64,000 nucleotides of DNA from Paenibacillus lutimineralis (GTDB lineage: Bacteria > Bacillota > Bacilli > Paenibacillales > Paenibacillaceae): the NCBI RefSeq assembly GCF_003991425.1, contig NZ_CP034346.1, forward strand, positions 2,703,501-2,767,500. Direction: 5' to 3'. Position numbers and translations under genes: made by a program. Under the pieces are notes generated by a model. It searched no databases, was not told the DNA's origin, and saw only the letters and a program-made list of their open reading frames with translations. Of the stretch, positions 51,638-61,146 are shown piece after piece. Position 1 is the first letter of the stretch; the number at the start of each line of letters is the position of its first letter.

Positions 51638-53359
51638 ATGAGAAAAAGTGCAATTTTGTTAACTTCATTAATACTAGCGGGTTCATTGCTATTGTCGGCA
51701 TGCTCGAGCGATAATGCGGGGAATACGGCAAATACCGGATCCACCAACGTATCTAGCAATTCTAGTGCAGCGAACAGTGCTGTAGATGCGGATCAGCCGA
51801 TTGCAGCGAGCGATATGGCAAAATTGCCAGCGCTGGCACAGAAGCGTACAGATACGATCATTGTTGGTTTGACCAATCCAAGCGGTGCATTCACGCCTTA
51901 CTTCCAACAAAGCGGTTATGACGGCAACGTATCTTCGCTGTTGTACTCCAGACTCGTCACACAGGATGACAAGGGGCTTGCTGTTCCAGAACTTGCAGAG
52001 AGCTGGGATATTTCCGACGATCAACTTACTTACACCTTCCATCTGCGTAAGGATCTGAAATTTAGCGATGGATCTCCAATGACCGCGGATGACGTAGCAT
52101 TTACCTGGACTTTACTATATGACAAAGCCTATGATGGCGATTCGATCATTCCTTCGATCGGGATTAAGGGCGGGCAAGATTACAAGGAGGGCAAGGCAAC
52201 CTCTATCGAGGGGATTAAGGTCAGTGATCCGCTTACTGTATCCGTCACTCTGGAGAAGCCAATTGCCACAGCACCGATCATACTCGGCGGCGAGGTTCTG
52301 TCCAAAGCGTATTACGGCAAAGATTATAAATTCGGTGATCTGGAATACATCAAGAAATTGCATGAGAATCCGGTTGGCAACGGCCCTTACAAGCTGGAGA
52401 AATTCATTCCAGGCCAGGAAGTTCGTATGGTAGCCAATGAATACTTCTACCTGGGCAAGCCGAAGACGGAGCATTTCATTTATAAAACCTCTGAGGGAGA
52501 TACCTGGCAGTACCTGGAGACCGGGGAAGTAGACTATGGTTCCTTTACTGCAACACAGGACAATCTGAAAAAGTTGAAAGATATGGGGTACTTGAATATC
52601 GTTCCTTACACTCCAAGTGTATATGGCTATTTGGGTGTCAATCTGGATCATGAAGCTTATAAGGATAAAAATGTGCGTCAAGCGCTCGCCTACGGACTGG
52701 ATCGTCAGGGAATCTATGTCGATGCCAACCAAGGAGCAGGCCAGGTGGCGAACATTCCGACAGCTCCAATCTCTTGGTCCTACACCGAAGATGGAATCAA
52801 CCCGTATGCTTATGATCCAGAAAAAGCGAAGCAAATCCTAGATGATGCTGGCTGGACCGTTGGCTCGGATGGAATTCGCGAGAAGGACGGCAAGAAGTTG
52901 ACCTTGCACTTCCTAGGCAGCAAGAGCCCAGCTACCGATATCTTCATTGCTGTCGCTACAGAGAACTTCAAGGAGATCGGCATCAATTTCCAACCTGAGG
53001 TATTCGCGGACTTCAACGCACTGGTTGCTAAGTACGAAAGCGGCGACTACGATCTCGTATCCTTCTCAACGCCAATTCTGAGCGATCCTTCCGACGGCGT
53101 GCAGCAGTTCATCAATGGAGAGATCAAGGGATACGACAATCCGAAGGTGAAGGAACTTTATTATGAAGCACTCTCCACAAGCGATACGGAGCAGCGGAAG
53201 CAATACTATGCTGAAATGTACAAAATTCTGAACGACGAACTGCCGGTTATTTTTACAAGCTATAGAAAGAGCTATTATGCGTACAATGGCCGGCTGGACG
53301 GGGTTATCAACAATCCGTTCGCAGGATTCCAGGATGTTAATAATTGGACTCTGAAATAA
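51638..53359 (+). CDS. oppA: Oligopeptide ABC transporter substrate-binding lipoprotein
   Basis: 573-residue family-5 solute-binding lipoprotein. The signal peptide ends in the lipobox LLLSACSS, then a Ser/Asn/Thr-rich tether. The core has LAESWDISDDQLTYTFHLRKDLKFSDGSPMTADDVAFTW and NVRQALAYGLDRQGI, typical of OppA/DppA proteins that bind peptides. Whether it carries di-, oligo- or signalling peptides cannot be told. It heads a five-gene operon. Confidence 0.93.
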   Translation: MRKSAILLTSLILAGSLLLSACSSDNAGNTANTGSTNVSSNSSAANSAVDADQPIAASDMAKLPALAQKRTDTIIVGLTNPSGAFTPYFQQSGYDGNVSSLLYSRLVTQDDKGLAVPELAESWDISDDQLTYTFHLRKDLKFSDGSPMTADDVAFTWTLLYDKAYDGDSIIPSIGIKGGQDYKEGKATSIEGIKVSDPLTVSVTLEKPIATAPIILGGEVLSKAYYGKDYKFGDLEYIKKLHENPVGNGPYKLEKFIPGQEVRMVANEYFYLGKPKTEHFIYKTSEGDTWQYLETGEVDYGSFTATQDNLKKLKDMGYLNIVPYTPSVYGYLGVNLDHEAYKDKNVRQALAYGLDRQGIYVDANQGAGQVANIPTAPISWSYTEDGINPYAYDPEKAKQILDDAGWTVGSDGIREKDGKKLTLHFLGSKSPATDIFIAVATENFKEIGINFQPEVFADFNALVAKYESGDYDLVSFSTPILSDPSDGVQQFINGEIKGYDNPKVKELYYEALSTSDTEQRKQYYAEMYKILNDELPVIFTSYRKSYYAYNGRLDGVINNPFAGFQDVNNWTLK

Positions 53360-53424
53360 ATTATTAATCCACTCATCCCCTATACTGTATGACAGTGTGG
53401 GGGATGCATCATAAGGAGCCGATC

Positions 53425-54378
53425 ATGAGCACATATCTTGTTAAACGTCTCACTTATATGATTATCATTCTGTTTGCCGCGTCGCTGCTCATTTTTTGCT
53501 TGTACGCTTTTACGCCTGGCGATTTCATCAGCGGCAATATGAAGCTTAGCCCTGAGCGCAAGGAGGAGCTTCGTCAAATATACGGGTTGAACAAACCGGT
53601 TCTCGAACGATATGCGATTTGGATGAAGAATGCCTTCCACGGAGACTTTGGATATTCTCTCGCGCAGCAGAAGCCGATTCTTCAGCTTTTTAATGAATAT
53701 ATATGGAACTCCTTCTTGCTGGCGATCGTCTCGACCTTCTTCACTTGGCTGATCTCAGTCATCATCGGCGTGATCGCAGCATACAAGCAATATTCCTGGT
53801 TCGATTCGCTTATTATGGTCGTCATCTTTGCCGCCATGTCGATCCCGTCCTTCTTCATCGGACTGCTCCTGATTAAGGGCTTCGCCGTCGATTTGAAGTG
53901 GCTGCCTCCCGGAGGCATGACAACGACTGGGAGCAATGCGACTGGGTTTGCTTATGTGAAGGAAGTCATTCAACATATGACCCTGCCGGTTGTGGTTATG
54001 ACGCTGCTTAGTCTTGGATCATTAACCCGTTACTTCCGCAGCAATATGATCGATGTGATCAAGCAGGATTATATCCGTACGGCCCGCGCCAAAGGGCTTA
54101 AGGAGCGTAAAGTGTTGTTCACACACGCCTTGCGCAATGCCTTGCTTCCGGCGATCACGCTGGTCGGCTTCGAGCTGCCGGCATTGTTCGGTGGTTCCTT
54201 GATCATCGAGAAAATCTTCAACTGGCCCGGGATCGGACAGCTCTATATGTCATCCTTCTCATCGCGGGATTATCCGCTGCTGATGGGATTCACGATGTTC
54301 ATTGCAATCCTGACCGTTATCGGCACATTGTTGTCGGATCTGCTCTACAAATTGGCTGATCCACGAGTGAAACTATAA
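53425..54378 (+). CDS. oppB: Oligopeptide ABC transporter permease B
   Basis: 317-residue permease with about six spans and the binding-protein-dependent EAA loop (DYIRTARAKGLKERKVLFTHALRNALLP). ATG 53425 is chosen after AAGGAG; the frame opens at 53389. It ends 16 bases before oppC. Confidence 0.93.
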   Translation: MSTYLVKRLTYMIIILFAASLLIFCLYAFTPGDFISGNMKLSPERKEELRQIYGLNKPVLERYAIWMKNAFHGDFGYSLAQQKPILQLFNEYIWNSFLLAIVSTFFTWLISVIIGVIAAYKQYSWFDSLIMVVIFAAMSIPSFFIGLLLIKGFAVDLKWLPPGGMTTTGSNATGFAYVKEVIQHMTLPVVVMTLLSLGSLTRYFRSNMIDVIKQDYIRTARAKGLKERKVLFTHALRNALLPAITLVGFELPALFGGSLIIEKIFNWPGIGQLYMSSFSSRDYPLLMGFTMFIAILTVIGTLLSDLLYKLADPRVKL

Positions 54379-54394
54379 GGAGGTCGTACACCCT

Positions 54395-55330
54395 ATGTCA
54401 GCTATGAGTGGTAATCTGGCCTCCGGAGGGGCGAAGACACCCGTCAAAGCAACTGCCGTGAAGTCTTCGCTGTGGAGGCAGTCCATTAAACGTCTTATGA
54501 GGAACAAGCTCGCGGTTAGCGGGTTTGTCATTGTTATTTTTATGATTCTGTTTTGCTTTATTGGCCCGCTCTTCTCGCCATATTCGGGCAATCATAACAA
54601 TCTGGCAATGATGAATAAGGCGCCAAGCGCCAAGCACTGGCTGGGAACGGACCAGCTTGGCCGCGATGTTCTGACCCGCGTTATGTTAGCGGGCCGCATC
54701 TCCTTAACCGTTGGCTTCGCATCGATGGTACTGTCGGTATTTATCGGCTCTTTGCTGGGGGCGATTGCTGGGTATTACCGCGGGGTCGTTGATCAAATCA
54801 TTATGCGAATCGCCGATCTGCTGTTGACGATTCCAAGCCTGCCGCTGCTGTTCATCGCCGGTGCGATGTTGTCCGCCTGGAAGGTCCCGACCGACTATCG
54901 GATGTACATCGTTATGATCATGCTCAGCTTCGTTGGCTGGCCGGGTCTGGCCAGGTTAGTCAGGGGCGAGATGCTCAGCTTGCGCGAACGTGAGTACATG
55001 CAGGCAACCATTGTTCTTGGTTTGCGGGACCGCCGCAAGCTGTTCCATCACTTGCTGCCGAATATTACACCGTTATTGATCGTTATTGCAACATTAAATA
55101 TCGGGGGATCGATCCTGATGGAATCGGTGCTGAGCTTCTTCGGATTGGGTGTCATTCAGCCGACTCCAACTTGGGGGAATATGATCGATTCAGCCAACAA
55201 TCTGATCGACTTCCAGGAGAGACCTTGGCTGTGGATTCCGCCAGGCTTGTGTATTTTCATCACCGTAATCGCCATCAATATTTTTGGTGACGGACTTCGA
55301 GATGTATTGGACCCCAAAAATAAAAGGTAG
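54395..55330 (+). CDS. oppC: Oligopeptide ABC transporter permease C
   Basis: 311-residue permease. The N-terminal domain with LMRNKLAVSGFVIV is typical of OppC, followed by HWLGTDQLGRDVLTRVM and the EAA loop (REYMQATIVLGLRDRRKLFHHLLPN). AAGGAGG lies 12 bases before the ATG; ATG 54404 is a possible alternative start. Confidence 0.93.
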   Translation: MSAMSGNLASGGAKTPVKATAVKSSLWRQSIKRLMRNKLAVSGFVIVIFMILFCFIGPLFSPYSGNHNNLAMMNKAPSAKHWLGTDQLGRDVLTRVMLAGRISLTVGFASMVLSVFIGSLLGAIAGYYRGVVDQIIMRIADLLLTIPSLPLLFIAGAMLSAWKVPTDYRMYIVMIMLSFVGWPGLARLVRGEMLSLREREYMQATIVLGLRDRRKLFHHLLPNITPLLIVIATLNIGGSILMESVLSFFGLGVIQPTPTWGNMIDSANNLIDFQERPWLWIPPGLCIFITVIAINIFGDGLRDVLDPKNKR

Positions 55331-55342
55331 GTGGCTGTCATC

Positions 55343-56332
55343 ATGGCAAATCATTTGCTCGATATTGAACATTTAAGCACTTATTTCTATACAGAGGAAG
55401 GCACTGTGAAGGCGGTTGATGATGTCAGCCTGCAAGTACGTAAGGGAGAGACGGTCTGTATCGTCGGTGAGTCCGGCTGCGGAAAGAGTATAACAGCGAT
55501 GTCGGTTATGGGGCTGATCCAGGGTCCGAATGGGAAGGTTGTGGGTGGCAAGATCGATCTGGACGGAACGGATCTACTTCAATTGAACAAGAATGAGCGC
55601 CGGGTTATTCGGGGCAAAGAAATCGGGATGATCTTCCAGGAGCCAATGTCGTCACTGAATCCGGTGCTGACAATCGGACGGCAGATTATGGAGCCGCTGG
55701 TCGAACATCTGCGGATGAGCAAGAAAGAGGCTCGCAAGCGGGCGATTGAATTGATCGAGCAGGTGGGCATTTCGCGTGCGGAACAGATTGCGGACTCTTA
55801 TCCGCATGAGCTTAGTGGCGGTATGCTGCAGCGGATTATGATCGCTATCGCGATCTCATGTCAGCCGAAATTATTGATCGCTGATGAGCCGACTACGGCG
55901 CTGGATGTTACGATTCAAGCGCAAATCCTCGATATTTTGCGTAATTTCCGGGAAGAGACCGGCATGTCGATCCTGCTTATCACACATGATCTGGGTGTTG
56001 TTGCAGAGATGGCCGATTATGTCATCGTTATGTATTCCGGTAAGGTCGTAGAGGAAGGCGAAGTTACCGAATTATTCGCTAATCCGAAGCATCCGTACAC
56101 CCAAGGTTTGCTGCGTGCCAAGCCGATTCTGAATCAGCGGCAGGATGAGCTGTACTCGATTCCGGGGCAGGTGCCTAATCCGCTGGAGCTGACGGAATCC
56201 TGCTATTTCCATGATCGCTGTGAGCATTGCATGGAGATCTGCAAAGTCCGCAGACCTGAGCTGAGAGAGCTTGGTACGGAGCAGAAGGTCGCTTGCTGGC
56301 TGTACGAAAAGGAGGCGGCGCTTCATGTCTAG
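55343..56332 (+). CDS. oppD: Oligopeptide ABC transporter ATPase D
   Basis: 329-residue ATPase with Walker A GESGCGKS, Q-loop IFQEPMSSLNPV, signature LSGGMLQRIMIAIA, Walker B LLIADEPTTALDV and the C-terminal oligopeptide-transporter extension (ELTESCYFHDRCEHCMEIC), whose cysteines resemble the iron-sulphur site described for Dpp/Opp ATPases. ATG 55343 is preferred, but GTG 55331 directly after the oppC stop is possible. It overlaps oppF by 8 bases. Confidence 0.93.
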   Translation: MANHLLDIEHLSTYFYTEEGTVKAVDDVSLQVRKGETVCIVGESGCGKSITAMSVMGLIQGPNGKVVGGKIDLDGTDLLQLNKNERRVIRGKEIGMIFQEPMSSLNPVLTIGRQIMEPLVEHLRMSKKEARKRAIELIEQVGISRAEQIADSYPHELSGGMLQRIMIAIAISCQPKLLIADEPTTALDVTIQAQILDILRNFREETGMSILLITHDLGVVAEMADYVIVMYSGKVVEEGEVTELFANPKHPYTQGLLRAKPILNQRQDELYSIPGQVPNPLELTESCYFHDRCEHCMEICKVRRPELRELGTEQKVACWLYEKEAALHV

Positions 56333-57290
56333 GCCGTTATTAGAAGTTAATCATCTGAAGAAGTATTTTCCAATAAAATCAGGTCTGTTGAACCGTACCG
56401 TCGGTCATGTGCGGGCAGTTGATGATATAAGTATTGCGATTAATCCGGGCGAGACCTTCGGGCTGGTGGGGGAATCCGGCAGCGGGAAGAGTACGGTGGG
56501 CAAGAGCATCGTACGTTTGATGGAAAAGACGTCAGGGGACATCATCTTCAAGGGGCAGGACCTATATGACTTATCTCCGCAGGAAATGCGTAAAATTCGC
56601 CCACAGCTGCAGCTGATCTTCCAGGACCCGTACAGCTCGTTGAACCCACGGGTACGTGTCGGCGATGCGATTGGCGAGGCGCTAATCGATCATGGTCTTG
56701 TACCGACGGAAGAGGTGAGGGAGCGAGTAGAGGAGGTACTAGCCTCCTGTGGCTTGTCATCCTATCATATCAACCGTTTCCCGCATGAATTCTCCGGCGG
56801 CCAGCGGCAGCGGATCGGGATCGCTCGTGCGCTCGTGCTGAATCCGGATCTGATTATTGCTGATGAACCCGTATCAGCGCTCGATGTCTCGATTCAGGCT
56901 CAGATCATTAATCTGTTCCGGAATTTGCAGGAGACACGCGGCTTAACCTATTTGTTCATCTCGCATGATCTGAGTGTAGTAGAGCATCTATGCACACGGA
57001 TCGGCGTGATGTACCTCGGTACGATGATGGAGACAGCACCACGAGATGAGCTGTTCAAGAACCCGCTGCACCCATACACGAAGGCTTTGCTGTCAGCGGT
57101 GCCTATTCCGATTCCGAAGCTGAAGCGGGAGAGAATCGTGTTGAAGGGTGACATTCCGAGTCCGGCCAATCCGCCTGCCGGCTGTAAATTCCATACTCGC
57201 TGCCCATTCGCCGTAGAACGCTGCAAATCCGAAGTTCCGGAATTCCGCAATGTTGGCAGCGAGCATCATGTGGCTTGCCATTTGGTCTAA
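56325..57290 (+). CDS. oppF: Oligopeptide ABC transporter ATPase F
   Basis: 321-residue second ATPase with Walker A GESGSGKST, IFQDPYSSLNPR, signature FSGGQRQRIGIARAL, Walker B LIIADEPVSALDV and a C-terminal cysteine-bearing extension (GCKFHTRCPFAVERC). The start at 56325 lies inside oppD after AAAAGGAGG. It ends the operon; no terminator is visible before the repeat block. Confidence 0.93.
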   Translation: MSRPLLEVNHLKKYFPIKSGLLNRTVGHVRAVDDISIAINPGETFGLVGESGSGKSTVGKSIVRLMEKTSGDIIFKGQDLYDLSPQEMRKIRPQLQLIFQDPYSSLNPRVRVGDAIGEALIDHGLVPTEEVRERVEEVLASCGLSSYHINRFPHEFSGGQRQRIGIARALVLNPDLIIADEPVSALDVSIQAQIINLFRNLQETRGLTYLFISHDLSVVEHLCTRIGVMYLGTMMETAPRDELFKNPLHPYTKALLSAVPIPIPKLKRERIVLKGDIPSPANPPAGCKFHTRCPFAVERCKSEVPEFRNVGSEHHVACHLV

Positions 57291-57403
57291 GCTTCGGTGG
57301 CATTGAGTTAGTTCAGTGCATGCTGAGCGAGATTCTAAGGCGTGTTAGTGGCATGTGGAATGTAGGAGTGTTGCTGAGATGTGGGGTACTGTAATTAGAA
57401 GAA
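57291..57403. other. Spacer after oppF
   Basis: First part of a 1035-base gene-free stretch. I see no coding frame, terminator or clear site here; the rest of the stretch is described as repeats. Confidence 0.4.
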
Positions 57404-57640
57404 AGCTAAGTACAAAAGCTTAAAGTAGAGGCTAGGTGCAGAGCTTAGAGTAGCAGTTAAGTGCAGAGGTTAGAGTAGAAACTGAAGTCAGTAGCTAGGT
57501 ATTGAGGTTAGAGTAGAGGCCGAAGTGCAGAAGCTAGGTGCAGAGGTTAAAGTAGAAGCTGAAACGCAGAAGTTAGGTGTAGAAGTTAGAGTAGAAGCTG
57601 AAGTGTAGAAGAGCTTAGAGTAGAAACAAATTGTAGAAAC
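57404..57640 (+). repeat. Degenerate purine-rich minisatellite, about 13 bp with 39-bp higher order
   Basis: About 18 units of 12-15 bases run head to tail, strongly purine-rich on this strand. Three unit types rotate in order: GCTAGGTGCAGA, GGTTAGAGTAGAA and GCTGAAGTGCAGAA, giving a 39-bp higher-order period. TAG and TAA triplets occur throughout, so it is not a coding repeat. Confidence 0.75.
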
Positions 57641-57696
57641 AAGGTGCAACGGCAAGGTGTTAAAACTGGAGCATTAAGAAGTAAGTTCGGAGTGCT

Positions 57697-57878
57697 AACG
57701 GAAATGTAAGCCGCTATATGGCTGAAATCAATAGGTTACAAATCCTAACGGAAATGAGGGACGTTATTCGGCTAAATCCGAGTAATGTCTCTCTTTTTTG
57801 CTCCAATAACGTCTCCTAGTTCCGTTAGAAATTCAAATGGCCTTATTTTACCGAAATAAGGGCTGTGATTTCCGTTAG
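57697..57878. repeat. R3 palindrome cluster, second copy
   Basis: Four inverted repeats of the TAACG-n-CGTTA plan (57697-57716, 57746-57766, 57805-57828, 57855-57878), spaced about 27-50 bases apart. The last two share AATAACG/AATAAGG and TTCCGTTAG with the cluster at 2976-3109. Confidence 0.6.
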
Positions 57879-57996
57879 CCGCATAATGAAATTAAGCAAG
57901 TTTATGCGCAGGAATCTTGGAATTACCGTTATCGCAGTTACCGCACTTACCGACTTTTTGCACCCATAGCACTTATGGCACCCATCGCACCTATCA

Positions 57997-58290
57997 AACG
58001 TACCAAGCGGTCAAAACTGACCGTTAGAGCAAGAAAAAAGTAACTTCGCTCTTCTAACAGACAGTTCTGACCATTAGAAGCCAAAAATGCGGTTATTCGC
58101 GACATTACCCTCTTGTAATGGACATGATTGTCCGTTACAAGGGCAACGTACCTGAGAAACGATGCTAACGGTCAAAAATGTCCGGGTGATCCGGCGTAAC
58201 ATGGGGATGTCCCCGATTTACCCCCGTTTTTGACGCGAAAAAGGGGCGTCTCCAAGTCGGATAATCGACTTTGAAGACAGCCCCTTCCTG
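57997..58290 (+). repeat. R2 element, second copy lacking its left end
   Basis: Closely matches 48181-48423: CAAGCGGTCAAA, GACCGTTAGAGCAAGAAAAA, CTCTTGTAATGGACAT and GTCCGTTACAAGGGCA. It carries an extra stretch of about 50 bases (about 58194-58240) and lacks the left AAGGAGCTGTCT end. Its terminal hairpin (58240-58285) reads on the minus strand as a GC-rich stem followed by T5, a good terminator for the aminopeptidase gene. Confidence 0.75.
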
Positions 58291-58325
58291 CTGCGCGCCA
58301 TGTGATGCACGGCTAAGGATCACTA

Positions 58326-59564
58326 TTAAAACGCCCAAGCGCCTTGCTTGAAGACCGGTTCTTCTTGGCCGTCTTCGGTTACTCCGAAGATGTCCATCTC
58401 ACCGGAGCCCACCATGAAGTCTTCATGAGCGAAGCTGGAATTCAATCCGGCTTCAAAAAGCTCATCCTTGCTCATCGCTTTGCCACCTTCCAGATTGAAG
58501 GCATAAGCGTTACCGATTGCTAGATGGTTCGAAGCATTTTCGTCGAACAGTGTGTTATAGAACAGGATGCCGGATTGGGAAATTGGCGAACCATGAGGTA
58601 CCAGCGCCACTTCACCAAGGTAATGTGAGCCTTCGTCCAGCTCAATCAGATGCTTCAGCACGGACTCGCCAACTTTGGCAGAGCTGTCGATGATCCGGCC
58701 GTTCTCAAATGTTAATTTGAAGCCGTCGATAATGTTGCCGTTGTAGCTTAGCGGTTTCGTACTTGATACGGTGCCGTTAACACCATCTCTTTGCGGAGCG
58801 GTGAACACTTCTTCTGTCGGCATATTGGCCAGGAACGTATTGCCCTGAGCATTGATGCTCTCGGCAGCAACCCACAGATGTCCTTTTGGCAGCTCGATTG
58901 TCAGGTCTGTTCCTGGTGCGATATAGTGTAATTTCTTATATTTCTTACTGTTCAGATAATCAGCTTTCTCAGACAATGTCTTGATATGCTCGCGCCATGC
59001 TGCGACGGGGTCAGGCTGATCGAGGCGAACCGTGCGGAAGATTGCTTCCCACAGCGCTTCAACCTGCTTGTCCTCCGGCAAGTTTGGGAATACCTTAGCG
59101 GCCCAAGCTTGGGAAGGTACAGCAACGATGGACCAGCTGAATTTATCCGCCATCTGTAATGCACGGTACTTGCTCATTGCAGCTCCGTAGGTCTTCTGAT
59201 GGTTTGTAATCCGTGTAGTTGATACGCCGTTAAGAAGGTCCGGATCAGAGGAGATGACGTGAAGCACAGCAGCGCCGTTCTCTACGAGTTCAAGCATTTC
59301 GCCAGCGTACCATTTAGGGTCGTCCAGGAACGATTCTTCAGCGGCCATGTCGTAACGAAGGCGGGTAATCGTATCATCGCTCCAGTTCACTTTGACTGTT
59401 CTGGCCCCTGCTTCATAGGCCTGTTCCACGATAATACGCACAAGTTCTGCAGAATCAATAGTAGCATTGACGACCAGGGCCTGGCCCTTCTGCACATTTA
59501 CACCGATTTTGACAGCTAGCTCGGCATACTTCTGCAGTTTCTCTTGAAAATTCTCAATAGCCAT
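58326..59564 (-). CDS. ampS: M29-family aminopeptidase
   Basis: 412-residue metallo-aminopeptidase of the AmpS/aminopeptidase T (M29) family that trims N-terminal residues from peptides in the cytoplasm. Seen are the metal-ligand regions MPTEEVFTAPQRDGVNG, GGKAMS after NHLAIGNAYAFNL, and NSSFAHEDFMVGS, with glutamate, histidine and aspartate ligands. The length fits the family. It lies near the peptide importer, which could supply its substrates. The R2 hairpin serves as terminator. Confidence 0.92.
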   Translation of the reverse strand: MAIENFQEKLQKYAELAVKIGVNVQKGQALVVNATIDSAELVRIIVEQAYEAGARTVKVNWSDDTITRLRYDMAAEESFLDDPKWYAGEMLELVENGAAVLHVISSDPDLLNGVSTTRITNHQKTYGAAMSKYRALQMADKFSWSIVAVPSQAWAAKVFPNLPEDKQVEALWEAIFRTVRLDQPDPVAAWREHIKTLSEKADYLNSKKYKKLHYIAPGTDLTIELPKGHLWVAAESINAQGNTFLANMPTEEVFTAPQRDGVNGTVSSTKPLSYNGNIIDGFKLTFENGRIIDSSAKVGESVLKHLIELDEGSHYLGEVALVPHGSPISQSGILFYNTLFDENASNHLAIGNAYAFNLEGGKAMSKDELFEAGLNSSFAHEDFMVGSGEMDIFGVTEDGQEEPVFKQGAWAF

Positions 59565-59646
59565 AGTTACTCCTCCAATTAAAAAAGGGTTATTCTGTTA
59601 TCATACTACGAATTACCGTTACTATCCAACAAGAAACGCGATTTAT

Positions 59647-60999
59647 TTAACCAATGGTAATTTTCCCTTCCGGATAGCGCAAGAGATCCTTCTTAGACTT
59701 CGGCCTTATCGCGTAGGCTAGTGTCAAAGGTCCAATCCGTCCGATGAACATGACGAAGCAGAGTATAATTTTGCTAATCATGGTTAGCTTTGGCGTCAGA
59801 TCGAGACTAAGTCCCGTCGTTGCGAAGGCGGAGGTCGTCTCGAACAGAAGGGGAAGAAGCTCCCGGTCCTCCAGTGCAGACAATACCATCGATACGGAAA
59901 TGACCAGAGACAGGGCCATCAACGTCTGCGTAATAGCACGCAGAATAGACTCTTGGGGCAATCGCTTTTTGAAGAAGACGATGTCCTGCTTGCCACGGAT
60001 CATGGAATATACCGCCCCGAGCAGAATCGCAAAGACGGTGACTTTAATCCCGCCTCCAGTCGAACCTGGTGCCGTACCGATAAACATAAGTAGCACGATG
60101 AAGAATTGAGTAGAGTGGCTCATGCTGCTGACATCTACCGTACTAACCCCGCCGGATCTGGAACTGATTGAGTGGAAGAAGGCTGCCGATATTTGCTGAC
60201 CTAGCGGTAATTCTCCCAGGGTAGCAGGATTGAATATCTCGATTGCGAAAATAACGAGCGCGCCGATCGCGATCAGACAACCCGACATTGTTAATACAAT
60301 CTTCGAATGCAGAGATAACTTTTTGGATTTAGGATACTGCAGCAGATCATGAATGACGATAAACCCTATACCACCGAGGAAAATGAGCATCATTACAACG
60401 ATATTGATATATAGATCATTGCGAAAGTTGCCAAAACCGCTGGAGCTGTAATAGGAGCCGAATAGATCAAATCCACCGTTGTTGAATACCGATATACTGT
60501 GGAAGATACCGAAATATATGGCCTTGCCGAGCGGCATCTCCATAGCCCATCTGGCCGCCAGCAACAGAGCCCCGGTTCCTTCAATCGTGATCGTATAGTA
60601 GATGACACGGCGAATCAGTGCGAGCAGGCCGTCCATGGAATTGTAATTGATTGCTTCCTGTAGCACGAGTCGGTCCTTGAGTGTAATTCGTCGGTTCAGG
60701 GCAAGAGCAATTAACGTTCCGAAGGTCATAAAGCCCAGCCCACCCAGTTGGGTAAGCAAGAGGATTACGATCTGACCGAACAATGTAAAATGGACGCCAG
60801 TATCTACAACAGCTAGTCCGGTTACACAGGTTGCCGAGGTAGCTGTGAAGAAGGCGTCTACCAAATTCAACTTATGCCCGTTCACGGAGGAAATAGGCAG
60901 AGACAGCAGGAATGCGCCAATGATAATAATAACGCCGAAGCCGTAGGATAAGATTTCCGCCGGTGTCAGAGAGCGCGGTGCTTTTTTTCGCTGTGGCAA
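59647..60999 (-). CDS. ktrB: Potassium uptake channel subunit, KtrB/TrkH family
   Basis: 450-residue membrane protein with four pore repeats. Filter regions are TSATCVTGLAVVD, SVFNNGGFDLFG, SSRSGGVSTVDV and TTSAFATTGLSLDLTP, each with a filter glycine. It probably works with a KtrA or KtrC regulatory subunit, none of which is adjacent. The start is TTG with GAGGTG upstream. Its leader carries no c-di-AMP riboswitch. Confidence 0.9.
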   Translation of the reverse strand: MPQRKKAPRSLTPAEILSYGFGVIIIIGAFLLSLPISSVNGHKLNLVDAFFTATSATCVTGLAVVDTGVHFTLFGQIVILLLTQLGGLGFMTFGTLIALALNRRITLKDRLVLQEAINYNSMDGLLALIRRVIYYTITIEGTGALLLAARWAMEMPLGKAIYFGIFHSISVFNNGGFDLFGSYYSSSGFGNFRNDLYINIVVMMLIFLGGIGFIVIHDLLQYPKSKKLSLHSKIVLTMSGCLIAIGALVIFAIEIFNPATLGELPLGQQISAAFFHSISSRSGGVSTVDVSSMSHSTQFFIVLLMFIGTAPGSTGGGIKVTVFAILLGAVYSMIRGKQDIVFFKKRLPQESILRAITQTLMALSLVISVSMVLSALEDRELLPLLFETTSAFATTGLSLDLTPKLTMISKIILCFVMFIGRIGPLTLAYAIRPKSKKDLLRYPEGKITIG

Positions 61000-61146
61000 T
61001 GAAACTTCACCTCATCATCGTGGTTATTGCTATTGGACAAAAAAATGTTACGATATTGCAGTAAGGAGGTGCTTCTACCTCGAATTATGATTATAATTGA
61101 AAACTATGGGAATATCGAATCCAATGAATAAAGGAGCAAAACCATA

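Noticed and set aside
57404..57640. CRISPR-like regular repetition
   Set aside because: Units are about 13 bases, degenerate and contiguous; there are no constant repeats with unique spacers and no cas genes.
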